In this document: piece after piece, positions 41,785-50,322 of the stretch
How the letters are laid out: every line of letters starts with the position of its first letter
Position numbering within the stretch: position 1 is the first letter of the stretch
Assembly: GCA_018713335.1 (NCBI GenBank)
Contig: DVOW01000061.1
Location: 1 to 64,000, forward strand
Source: Candidatus Merdivicinus intestinigallinarum
GTDB lineage: Bacteria; Bacillota; Clostridia; Oscillospirales; Ruminococcaceae
DNA length: 64,000 nucleotides
Direction: 5' to 3'
Program-made: the position numbers and the translations under genes
Notes under the pieces: generated by a model
Database searches by the model: none
The model's input: only the letters and a program-made list of their open reading frames with translations
What the model was told of the DNA's origin: nothing

Positions 41785-44184
41785 TTATTTGCACCAGATG
41801 TTGTCCACATATTCCTGGACAGCGCGGTCGGCGGAGAAGATGCCGGCCCCGGCGATGTTCATTAAGGACATCCGGTTCCAGGCGTCTGCGTTCCGGTAAA
41901 CCTCGCCCACATGGGCCTGAGCCTGACGGTAGCTGTCAAAGTCCGCCAGGGACATATAGGTGTCGTTGTTCAGCAGGTACTGGATGATGGAATCGAAATT
42001 CTTGCCGTCTAAGCCGCCGTTCCGGACAAAGTCCAGCACCTCCCGGATATAGGGATTAGAGTCGTACAGGGCGCGGGGGCTGTAGCCTTTTTCCCGGGTC
42101 TGGTTGACTTCCTCGGTGTTCATGCCGAAGATAAAGATGTTTTCCGGGCCGACCTGGTTGAAGATCTCGATGTTGGCGCCGTCCATGGTGCCCAGGGTCA
42201 AAGCGCCGTTTAACATCATCTTCATGTTGCCGGTGCCGGAGGCCTCCTTGCCGGCCTGGGAGATCTGCTCGCTGATTTCCGCCGCGGGATAGATCTTTTC
42301 CGCCAGGGAAACCTTGTAGTCCTCCAGGAAGATGACCTTCAGCATCCCTTTCAGGTCCTGGTCGCGGTTGATGACGTCGCCCAGGGCGCAGATAAAGCGG
42401 ATGATTTCCTTGGCCATGTAGTATCCGGGGGAAGCCTTGGCCCCAAAGAGGAAGGTCCGGGGCTGGATGGTCAGGCCGTGGTTCTTGATCTGCAAATACA
42501 GGTGGCAGATGTGCAGGGCGTTCATCAGCTGGCGCTTGTACTCGTGGAGCCGCTTCACCTGGACGTCAAAGAGGGAGGTGGGGTCCACTTTGATGCCGTT
42601 GGCCTCGGAAATATACTTGGCCAATTTTTTCTTATTTTCCAGCTTGATCTGGGCCAGACGCTGGAGGGCCTGCCGGTCGTCGGCAAATTTTTTCAGGTTT
42701 TCCAGCTGGTCCCAGTCGTGGATAAAGCCGTCCCCAATGAGCTCCGAGATATAATCGGACAGCAGGGGGTTATCCTGGCAGAGCCACCGCCGGGAGGCGA
42801 TGCCGTTGGTGACGTTGGTCAGCTTGCCGGGGAAGATATCGCTGTAATCCTTAAAGAGGTCGTCCTTGAGGATATCGGAGTGCAGGGCGGAAACGCCGTT
42901 TACGGAGAAGCAGGCCACGACGCAGAGGTTGGCCATGCGGACCTGGTTGTCGCCGATAATGGCCATAGAGGAGAGCTGGCCCCGTTTTTCCGGATGGAAC
43001 TCGAAAACGTCCCGGCAGAAGCGGCGGTCGATTTCCTCGATGATGCTGGTGATGCGGGGCAGGTGCTGGCGGAACAGGTTCAGATCCCAGCGTTCCAGAG
43101 CCTCGCTCATAACGGTGTGGTTGGTGTACGCTAAGGTCCGGCAGGTGATCTCCCAGGCGTTTTCCCAGTCGTAGCCGCATTCATCCAGCAAAATCCGCAT
43201 CAGCTCCGGCACGCAGAGGGCCGGATGAGTGTCGTTGATGTGGATGACCGCCTTTTCCGGCAGGTTATCCAGGGTGGGGTTGTGGCGCAGGTGCTCCCGG
43301 ATAATGGTCTGCAAAGAGGCGCTGACAAAGAAATACTGCTGTTTCAAGCGCAGGCGCTTGCCTTCGATGTGGTCGTCGGCCGGATACAGGACTTTGGAAA
43401 TGGCGTCGGCCTTTACGTCCTCCTCCATGGACTTCACATATTCGCCACGGGAGAAGGGGTACATATCAAAGCCTTTTGCGGAAGGGGCTTCCGCCCGCCA
43501 GAGCCGCAGGCAGTTGACGGCCTCGCTGTCCTTGCCGGAGATCATCAGGTCGTAGGGGACGGCCCGGACGGTGTAGTAGTCCCGGTGGATGGTGGTCAGG
43601 CCGTGCTCGCCCCATTTTTCCTCCACATGGCCGTCAAAGTGCACTTCCATGGCCTCGTCGTTGCGGGGGGTCAGCCAGTAGCCGCCCATTTCCAGCCAGT
43701 CGTCGGGGAACTCCATCTGCCAGCCGTCTACGATCTTCTGCTTGAAAATACCGAACTCGTAGCGGATGGAAAAGCCGGTAAAGGGGTAGTTTAAAGTGGT
43801 GGCGGCGTCCATATAGCAGCTGGCCAGACGCCCCAGGCCGCCGTTGCCAAGGCCGGGGTCCGGCTCCATTTCATAAATCTTGTTCAGGTCGAAGCCCAGC
43901 TCCGAAACCGCTTCCTTCATGGCGGATTCCATGTTCAGGTTGTAGAGGTTGTTGCGCAGGCAGCGGCCCACCAGGAACTCCATGGACATATAATAAATGC
44001 GTTTCTGGTCCTTCTTTTGCAGGGTGTCCAGATAGTCGGCCCGTTTGTGGGTCAGGTGGGACTGGACCACCGTCAGGACCGCGCCGTACATCTGGCGGTC
44101 GGTGGCTTCATCCGGCGCGTAGCCGTAGTTGGTTTTTAGGGTGCGGATCAATTCATCTTTCAGTGTTGCAGCGGATGGATTCAT
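41785..44184 (-). CDS. glgP: Glycogen/starch phosphorylase
   Basis: This 799-residue GT35 enzyme releases glucose 1-phosphate from glycogen. Recognisable motifs are Y-Y-M-S-M-E-F-L-V-G-R near residue 65, G-N-G-G-L-G-R-L-A-S-C near residue 107, H-I-N-D-T-H-P-A, R-L-H-E-Y-K-R-Q and the pyridoxal-phosphate site E-A-S-G-T-G-N-M-K with the cofactor lysine. The ATG at 44184 is preceded by GGAAAGGAG. It is separated from glgA by a terminator and has its own promoter, so breakdown and synthesis genes can be expressed separately. Confidence 0.96.
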   Translation of the reverse strand: MNPSAATLKDELIRTLKTNYGYAPDEATDRQMYGAVLTVVQSHLTHKRADYLDTLQKKDQKRIYYMSMEFLVGRCLRNNLYNLNMESAMKEAVSELGFDLNKIYEMEPDPGLGNGGLGRLASCYMDAATTLNYPFTGFSIRYEFGIFKQKIVDGWQMEFPDDWLEMGGYWLTPRNDEAMEVHFDGHVEEKWGEHGLTTIHRDYYTVRAVPYDLMISGKDSEAVNCLRLWRAEAPSAKGFDMYPFSRGEYVKSMEEDVKADAISKVLYPADDHIEGKRLRLKQQYFFVSASLQTIIREHLRHNPTLDNLPEKAVIHINDTHPALCVPELMRILLDECGYDWENAWEITCRTLAYTNHTVMSEALERWDLNLFRQHLPRITSIIEEIDRRFCRDVFEFHPEKRGQLSSMAIIGDNQVRMANLCVVACFSVNGVSALHSDILKDDLFKDYSDIFPGKLTNVTNGIASRRWLCQDNPLLSDYISELIGDGFIHDWDQLENLKKFADDRQALQRLAQIKLENKKKLAKYISEANGIKVDPTSLFDVQVKRLHEYKRQLMNALHICHLYLQIKNHGLTIQPRTFLFGAKASPGYYMAKEIIRFICALGDVINRDQDLKGMLKVIFLEDYKVSLAEKIYPAAEISEQISQAGKEASGTGNMKMMLNGALTLGTMDGANIEIFNQVGPENIFIFGMNTEEVNQTREKGYSPRALYDSNPYIREVLDFVRNGGLDGKNFDSIIQYLLNNDTYMSLADFDSYRQAQAHVGEVYRNADAWNRMSLMNIAGAGIFSADRAVQEYVDNIWCK

Positions 44185-44247
44185 GCAGAAATCTCCTTTC
44201 CTTATCAATATCAATAGTGCATGCCAATCTCAGTATCTGCTAATTCT

Positions 44248-44276
44248 ATTGTACTATATTCGCCCACTTCCTACAA
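44248..44276 (-). promoter_or_regulatory. Probable promoter of glgP
   Basis: On the minus strand TTGTAG (44271-44276) and TACAAT (44248-44253) are 17 bases apart. Both hexamers deviate from consensus, so confidence is moderate. Confidence 0.45.
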
Positions 44277-44343
44277 TTGATGAACAGCCGGTAATCAGCG
44301 GGCGTATTTTTCCATTTTTATCAAAAATGACCTTATTTTGCGC

Positions 44344-44374
44344 AAAAAAAGACCCGGCCCAGAAAGAGCCGGGT
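44344..44374 (-). terminator. Terminator of the glg synthesis operon after glgA
   Basis: A 7-bp GC stem (44352-44358 with 44368-44374) is followed on the minus strand by C and seven T residues. It lies 14 bases after the glgA stop. Confidence 0.88.
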
Positions 44375-44387
44375 TTTATGCCGGAGG

Positions 44388-45806
44388 CTACAGGCTTTCG
44401 TACAGCTTAATATATTCGCCGGCAGAAGCGGTCCAGGTGTAATCCCCGGACATGGCGTTTTTCATAATGGCTTTCCGCTGTTTGCCGTCCTTCCAGATGG
44501 CAATGGCCCTCCGGATGGCGTCCAGCATGTCGTTTGCGTTGAAGCTCTGGAAGGTGACGCCGCTGCCCTCTGAGGTTTCAGGGTTAAAGGGGGCAACCGT
44601 GTCTTTCAATCCGCCCACCGCGTGGACCACCGGGATGGTGCCGTAGCGCATGGCGATCATCTGGGCCAGGCCGCAGGGCTCCGATTTGGAAGGCATGAGG
44701 AAAATGTCCGCCCCGGCGTAAATCCGCTGGGCCAAGGACGCGGAGAACTTAATCATGGCCCGGAATTTGTCGTGATAGGTGTAGTCGCAGTATTTGAAGT
44801 AGTTTTCATAATCGGCAAAGCCGTTGCCCAGCACCACGATCTGGACATCCTCCTCCATCAGCTCCGCCATAATGGGCTCGAACAGATCGATGCCCTTCTG
44901 GGGCGTCAAGCGGGTGACCAGGCCAAGGACCGGCACATCCGGGTTTTCCGGCAGCCCCACTTCCTGCTGCAGGGCCGCTTTGTCGGCCTGTTTGCCTGCC
45001 GTGTCCCCGACGGAATAATGGGCTTTGATGTTCACGTCCGTTTCCGGGTTGAACAGGTCGGTGTCAATACCGTTGACAATGCCGTGGAGCTTGTATTTCC
45101 GGGCTTCCAGGATGGGATGCAGGCCGAAGGAGAAGTAGGGGTTCAGAATTTCCTCCGCGTAGGTGCGGGAAACGGTAGTGACGATGTTGGAGCATTCGAT
45201 GGCCCCCTTCATCAGGTTCAGGCAGCCGTCGAATTCCACCAGGGAGCTTTGAGAGGGGTAGATCCCAAAGACGGATTCCAGGATGGACATGTCGTATTTG
45301 CCCTGGAACTCGATGTTGTGGATGGAAAAGACGGTCTTAATGGAGCCGTAGCCCGGCAGGGAACGGTACTGGGTGTCCAGGTAAACCGGCACCAGAGCCG
45401 TGTGCCAGTCGTTGGCGTGGATGATGTCCGGGAAGAAATCAATGTGGGGGAGGATCTCCAGCACCGCTTTGGAGAAGTAGGCGAATCGCTCCGCGTCGTC
45501 AAATTCCCCGTAAGTGCCGCCCCGCTTGAAATACTGCTCGTTGTCGATGAGGTAGTAGGTGACGCCGTTTGCCTGGGCGGAGAAGATGCCGCAGTAGCAG
45601 GAGCGCCAGCCTAAGGAGAAATAGAAAAACTTCTCAAATTTGCACTGGTCCCGCATTTCCTGGGACATGACGGAATACATGGGGATGACCACCCGGGCGT
45701 CGATGCCTTTTTTCACCAGTTCCTTGGGGAGAGCGCCCATAACGTCGCCTAAGCCGCCTACCTTGATAAAGGGGAGGGCTTCGCTGGCTGCAAACAGGAT
45801 TTTCAT
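44388..45806 (-). CDS. glgA: Glycogen synthase (ADP-glucose)
   Basis: This 472-residue GT5 enzyme extends alpha-1,4-glucan from ADP-glucose. The substrate motif K-V-G-G-L-G-D-V near residue 15 and the C-terminal donor site (S-E-P-C-G-L-A-Q, then Y-G-T-I-P-V-V) are intact. The ATG at 45806 is 7 bases from AAAGAGG. It is the last gene of the glgB-like-glgC-glgD-glgA transcript. Confidence 0.96.
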   Translation of the reverse strand: MKILFAASEALPFIKVGGLGDVMGALPKELVKKGIDARVVIPMYSVMSQEMRDQCKFEKFFYFSLGWRSCYCGIFSAQANGVTYYLIDNEQYFKRGGTYGEFDDAERFAYFSKAVLEILPHIDFFPDIIHANDWHTALVPVYLDTQYRSLPGYGSIKTVFSIHNIEFQGKYDMSILESVFGIYPSQSSLVEFDGCLNLMKGAIECSNIVTTVSRTYAEEILNPYFSFGLHPILEARKYKLHGIVNGIDTDLFNPETDVNIKAHYSVGDTAGKQADKAALQQEVGLPENPDVPVLGLVTRLTPQKGIDLFEPIMAELMEEDVQIVVLGNGFADYENYFKYCDYTYHDKFRAMIKFSASLAQRIYAGADIFLMPSKSEPCGLAQMIAMRYGTIPVVHAVGGLKDTVAPFNPETSEGSGVTFQSFNANDMLDAIRRAIAIWKDGKQRKAIMKNAMSGDYTWTASAGEYIKLYESL

Positions 45807-45882
45807 AATCAAACCTCTTTCCCCGCCGTTTTGGTTGCAGGCAGGACCCTCGGCGGAAGGAGCCTGCCTGTCCGGGAGAGGG

Positions 45883-47001
45883 TCAGACGGACTGGCCCTT
45901 GGAGATCACATAGGGATAGGTGCGGTAGCCGGACAGCATGTGCCCGCTGCCGATGGTCACGTCCTTGTCGGAAATGACGCAGTTCAAATGGGCGCCGCTT
46001 TCGATGGTGGTGTTCTGCATGATGATGGAGTTTTCCAAAACAGCGCCCTTTTCCACCACAACGTCGCGGAAGATAATGCAGTTGCGGACCTCGCCGTCGA
46101 TCTTGCAGCCGTCGGCCACCAGGGAATTGGAGGCTTTGCCGTCAAACCCGTAGATGGTGGGAACGGAGTTTTTGACCCGGGTGAAGATGGGGGTGTCGGA
46201 GTAAAAGAGCTCCCGGCGGATGTCCGAATCCAGGACCTTCATGCTGGCGTCGTAGTAGTCCGCCATGGTGTTGATCACTGCGGAAAAGCCCTGATGGGCG
46301 AAGGCGTAGACCCGCAGCTTGGAGATATTTTTGGTGATGAAATCCCGGTCAAAGTCCACCCAGCCGAAGGTGTAGGCCCGGTCCAGCATGGACAGCAGCA
46401 GCTTTTTGCTCAAGACATATACGCCGAAGGCCATGTTCTGGGGCTCGGTGTGCTGGATGGTGGAGTAATAGGCGTCCTCCACCCGGCCCTCCGGGTCGGT
46501 TTCCACCACAAGGCCCGTGTGGTTGGGGCAGATCTTGGTCTGGTACAGGACGGTGATGTCGGCCTCGTGGTCGATGTGGTACTGGATCATGGATTTGAAG
46601 TCGATGTTCATGACCAGGTTGGAATCACAGAGGACGACATACTCCTGGTCGATCTTTTCGATGTACCGTTTTACGGAAAGCAGGGCGTCGATCTTGCTGC
46701 GGTTGCGGGTGCTGGCGGATTCGGCTTTGGTAAAGGGGGTGAGGATCTTTAAGCCGCCGTTTTTCCGGTCCAGATCCCAGTCCTTGCCCCAGCCCAGGTG
46801 GTCCATCAAGGAGCCGTAATGCTCTTTGGTGATGACCCCGATGTCATAGATGCGCGCCTTTACCAGGGAGGACAGGGCAAAGTCGATGAGGCGGTAACGG
46901 CCCGCGAAGGGGACGGTCGCCAGGGTCCTCTCGGCAGCCAGCTCATTGGGGGAAACCCCATAGCTTTCAGAAAACAGAATACAGATAGCCTTTGAAGTCA
47001 T
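45883..47001 (-). CDS. glgD: GlgD, non-catalytic ADP-glucose pyrophosphorylase subunit
   Basis: This 372-residue protein resembles GlgC but lacks the catalytic G-G-x-G-x-R-L loop; the equivalent segment is F-S-E-S-Y-G-V-S. The sugar-binding and left-handed helix C-terminal regions are kept. In Firmicutes GlgD pairs with GlgC and raises its activity. GGAGG lies 10 bases before the ATG. It is between glgC and glgA. Confidence 0.94.
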   Translation of the reverse strand: MTSKAICILFSESYGVSPNELAAERTLATVPFAGRYRLIDFALSSLVKARIYDIGVITKEHYGSLMDHLGWGKDWDLDRKNGGLKILTPFTKAESASTRNRSKIDALLSVKRYIEKIDQEYVVLCDSNLVMNIDFKSMIQYHIDHEADITVLYQTKICPNHTGLVVETDPEGRVEDAYYSTIQHTEPQNMAFGVYVLSKKLLLSMLDRAYTFGWVDFDRDFITKNISKLRVYAFAHQGFSAVINTMADYYDASMKVLDSDIRRELFYSDTPIFTRVKNSVPTIYGFDGKASNSLVADGCKIDGEVRNCIIFRDVVVEKGAVLENSIIMQNTTIESGAHLNCVISDKDVTIGSGHMLSGYRTYPYVISKGQSV

Positions 47002-47044
47002 AACGGTAGAACCTCCATTTTTTGTTACTCATAGAATCTGCCTG

Positions 47045-48250
47045 TCAGCGGTTTGCGCCGGGCTCGATCATTTCCTTGGGCCGGACCACCTGGCCTTTTT
47101 TGACCACGGCCCCGCGGCCTACGACTGCGATGCCCCATTCGGAGGGATCGGCGGAATTGCAGGGATCGTCCCCGACGACGGCGCCTTCCTCAATGACGGC
47201 GTCCTCCGCCACGATGGCGTATTTGACGGTTGCGCCCTTGTGAATGACGCTATTGCTCATGACGACGGCGGAATTGAGTTCCGCGCCTTCCTCAACGGTT
47301 ACGCCGGAGAACAGGACGGTGTACCACAGCTTGCCGTTGATGTCGCAGCCTTCGGACACGATGGACTCGGCGATTTCGGCCTTATCGCCAACATAGTGAG
47401 GCGGATGGGGCTCGTTCCGGGCAAAGATTTTGCCGTCGCTGTCCAAATTCAGGCCGGACTGGGGATTTAACAGGTCCATATTGGCCTCCCAGAGGCTTTC
47501 GATGGTCCCAACGTCCTTCCAGTAGCCGTCGAACCGGTAAGCGAACATCTTCTCGTGGTTCGCTAACATAGCGGGGATGATGTTCTTGCCGAAGTCGTTG
47601 GCGCTACCGGGGGTGTTTTCGTCGTCGATGAGGTACTGGCGCAGCTTCTGCCAGTTGAAGATGTAGATGCCCATGGAAGCCTTGGTGGACTTGGGGTGTT
47701 TGGGCTTTTCCTCGAATTCGTAGATGGAGTCGTCCTCATTGGTGTTCATGATGCCGAAGCGGCTGGCTTCCTCCAGGGAAACGTCCAGCACCGCGATGGT
47801 GGCGTCGGCATTCTTCTCCTTGTGGAAGGCCAGCATTTTGGCGTAGTCCATTTTGTAGATATGGTCGCCGGAAAGGATCAGGACGTTTTCAGGGTTGTAG
47901 CGGTCGATGAAGTTGATGTTCTGGTAAATGGCGTTGGCGGTGCCTTTGTACCACTGGCTGTCCTTGTCAGTGGCGTAAGGGGGCAGGATGTACACGCCGC
48001 CGTTCATCCGGTCCAGGTCCCAGGGCTGGCCGTTGCCGATGTAGGAGTTTAATTCCAGGGGCCGGTACTGGGTCAGGACGCCTACGGTATCGATGCCGGA
48101 GTTGGCGCAGTTGGAAAGGGGGAAGTCGATGATGCGGTACTTGCCGCCGAAGGGGACGGCAGGCTTTGCCACCTCCTTAGTCAGGACATACAGACGGCTG
48201 CCCTGTCCGCCGGCCAGGAGCATGGTGATCATTTCTTTTTGCTGTTTCAT
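47045..48250 (-). CDS. glgC: Glucose-1-phosphate adenylyltransferase
   Basis: This 401-residue enzyme makes ADP-glucose, the committed step of glycogen synthesis. It has A-G-G-Q-G-S-R-L near residue 13, [20 protein letters not shown] and G-D-H-I-Y-K-M-D-Y near residue 125, and a hexapeptide beta helix at the C-terminus. GAGGTG is 8 bases before the ATG. Encoded 43 bases before glgD. Confidence 0.96.
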   Translation of the reverse strand: MKQQKEMITMLLAGGQGSRLYVLTKEVAKPAVPFGGKYRIIDFPLSNCANSGIDTVGVLTQYRPLELNSYIGNGQPWDLDRMNGGVYILPPYATDKDSQWYKGTANAIYQNINFIDRYNPENVLILSGDHIYKMDYAKMLAFHKEKNADATIAVLDVSLEEASRFGIMNTNEDDSIYEFEEKPKHPKSTKASMGIYIFNWQKLRQYLIDDENTPGSANDFGKNIIPAMLANHEKMFAYRFDGYWKDVGTIESLWEANMDLLNPQSGLNLDSDGKIFARNEPHPPHYVGDKAEIAESIVSEGCDINGKLWYTVLFSGVTVEEGAELNSAVVMSNSVIHKGATVKYAIVAEDAVIEEGAVVGDDPCNSADPSEWGIAVVGRGAVVKKGQVVRPKEMIEPGANR

Positions 48251-48294
48251 GATTGGACACCTCGTTTAAAAATTTCGGGTATATGGAAAAAGGG

Positions 48295-49989
48295 CTACAC
48301 ACGTTTTTGGGCCTTTGCGCCGGCCGCCTTGTACAGGTAGACGGTGGTAAAGGGGGGCAGGTCCAGCTCAATGCAGTAGGGCTTGCCGTCCGCAGGCTTG
48401 AGCTTGGCGAAATTCACACCGGCGGCCCGGCCCTCGCCGCCGTACTGGGCTTCATCGGTGTTGAACAGCTCCGCATACTTGCCGCGGCGGTCAACGCCCA
48501 TGGTCAGCCGGTTTGCAGTCTGCCCGGTGAAATTGGAAAGGACATAGATCCGGTTCCCGGCCTCGTCCGTCCGGACATATCCGGCCAGTCCCTCCGGCAG
48601 GGGAAGAAGCTCATAGCTTTCCTTCGCCTCCCATCGGGCGGCGGGGGTTTTGCGGCAGAAATCATTGAGATTCCGCAGAAGGGTCAGGCATTTCCGGTGC
48701 ATTTCGTAATCCAGCAGCACCCAATCCAGCTCCTGGCCGGGCCGCCAGGGGGAGAACTGGGCGAACTCATTGCCCATCATGGAGAGCTTGCTGCCCGGCA
48801 GCAGCCGGAAACAGGCGGCCGCCGCCCGGAAACGGGCGAATTTCTCATCGTAGCTGCCGGGCATCCGGTCGATGATGGAGCACTGCCGGACCTCCCCGGC
48901 GTCCAGCTCCAAAAGGGAGCCTTTCCGGAAGGGCGGCAGGCTGCCGGGCGTCCCGGCGGCCATGCTGAAAATGCTCCAGGCGGCTTCCGGGTCCGACAGG
49001 AAGGAAAATCCAACCCCGTCCACGGACCCAATGGTAAAGACAGCGGGGAATTTTTTGCGGAGAGTATGGTTCAGCTTCCGAAGGAAGGCCGCCCCGCCGG
49101 GCCTTTCCGCGATCTCCCCGGACCGGGGGATCCGGAGCCCGTCCAAATGGAAGGTATTGAGCAGGAAGCAGGCCGAGGAAAGAAGGAAGCTTTGGACCTC
49201 CGGCCGTTCAAAATCGAAAAAGCGGAAGTCCCCTTCCTGTCCGGGGGCCTCCCAATAAGGCTGCCCCGCAAAGTCCGACAGGCCGAAATCATCCACCGGG
49301 AACCCGGCGGGGTTCCAATCCATCACAGCGCCGAGCTCCGCCTGGTGTAGCTGGTCCACAGCCTGGCGGAAATCGTCCAGCACCCCATAGCGGGAGGTCA
49401 GGGCGAAAAAGCCGGTGGTTTTCTCCCCGGCAGAATCCGGGTCCATGTACTCCAAAAGGGGAAGGAAGGCGGCGTGGGTGCAGCCCAGCTTCTTTAAGTA
49501 GGGAACCAGCTCCTCCCCCAGCTTCCGGTAATTTAACGGCTCTCCTCCGGCATAGGTGCGGAAGGAGCCCGCGTGGAGCTGGTAAAGGTTTACCGGCCCT
49601 TCGGCCTTCCGACGGGCCATCCACTTGACGTCGTTCCAGGGGTAATTCTTTAGGGCGTAAGCCTTGGAGGCGTTGGCCGGGGGCGTTTCCCCGTGGAAGG
49701 CAAAGGGGTCGGACTTGAAGATGCGCCTGCCGTCCGGAGTTGTCCATACAAATTTGTAAGTGTCGTACTGAGCGACCCCCTGGACCGTGCAGGAGAAAAG
49801 CCCGGGGGATGTTTCTTCCATGGGGAACCGCCGGTCTTCCCATCCGCAGAAGCTGCCTGTCACGCAGGCTTCCCGAGCGCCCGGCGCCCAGACCCGGAAG
49901 GTTGCGCCGGAGCCGTCCAGATGACAGCCGAAATAGGCGCAAGCGTCCGTCATAGAGCCGGAGGACCAGCTTTTCAATGAAAAAGACAT
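48295..49989 (-). CDS. GlgB-like GH13 protein lacking catalytic residues (putative pseudoenzyme)
   Basis: This 564-residue protein has a CBM48-like N-terminus (residues 20-105) and a branching-enzyme-like barrel: Y-Q-L-H-A-G-S-F near 136, D-W-N-P-A-G-F near 224, F-H-L-D-G-L-R near 280, and M-P-G-S-Y-D-E-K-F through M-G-N-E-F-A-Q-F near 376-412. The nucleophile aspartate of R-V-D-A-V is P288 (R-I-P), and the acid/base glutamate of A-E-E-S is replaced by G-S-V-D at 321-324. It is also shorter than active GlgB (about 630-740). It leads the glgC-glgD-glgA operon. A glucan-binding or scaffold role is inferred; an active GlgB must be elsewhere if glycogen is branched. Confidence 0.82.
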   Translation of the reverse strand: MSFSLKSWSSGSMTDACAYFGCHLDGSGATFRVWAPGAREACVTGSFCGWEDRRFPMEETSPGLFSCTVQGVAQYDTYKFVWTTPDGRRIFKSDPFAFHGETPPANASKAYALKNYPWNDVKWMARRKAEGPVNLYQLHAGSFRTYAGGEPLNYRKLGEELVPYLKKLGCTHAAFLPLLEYMDPDSAGEKTTGFFALTSRYGVLDDFRQAVDQLHQAELGAVMDWNPAGFPVDDFGLSDFAGQPYWEAPGQEGDFRFFDFERPEVQSFLLSSACFLLNTFHLDGLRIPRSGEIAERPGGAAFLRKLNHTLRKKFPAVFTIGSVDGVGFSFLSDPEAAWSIFSMAAGTPGSLPPFRKGSLLELDAGEVRQCSIIDRMPGSYDEKFARFRAAAACFRLLPGSKLSMMGNEFAQFSPWRPGQELDWVLLDYEMHRKCLTLLRNLNDFCRKTPAARWEAKESYELLPLPEGLAGYVRTDEAGNRIYVLSNFTGQTANRLTMGVDRRGKYAELFNTDEAQYGGEGRAAGVNFAKLKPADGKPYCIELDLPPFTTVYLYKAAGAKAQKRV

Positions 49990-50322
49990 AGTAGCGATTG
50001 ATACTCCATTCCTGTAATTTTGTCTAAAATACCTGTTTCCATTTTATGGATACAGCTGGATTTTAGAGGGAAAAACTGTGTATATATAATACAATTATAT
50101 TCTAGCACAAATATCTGTTTTTGTAAATAATTAACGATTGAAATCTTGCCCGTTCCATGTAGAAACATTCTGTGATTTTTTGTTGGAAGTGTGGATTTTA
50201 TCCGAAAACGCATATACTTTTTTCGGAGTCTATTGTATAATAAGAAGAAAAGCTGGAAAAATGGAAGCAATCCATCAAGGGATCCAGACTAATCGGGGGA
50301 GACCCCGGCAAAGGAGAATACA
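49990..50322. promoter_or_regulatory. Divergent AT-rich promoter region between the glg operon and GH13 gene
   Basis: No gene is visible in these 333 bases. TATAAT at 50236-50241 is a likely -10 for the plus-strand GH13 gene. On the minus strand, TATAAT (50094-50099) is a likely -10 for the glg operon. I could not identify confident -35 boxes for either. A short G/C hairpin lies at 50294-50306 just before the GH13 ribosome site. Confidence 0.45.

Noticed and set aside
44622-45614. A 330-codon frame antisense to glgA
   Set aside because: It spans conserved glgA sequence, lacks a promoter or ribosome site and looks like a translation of the reverse strand.
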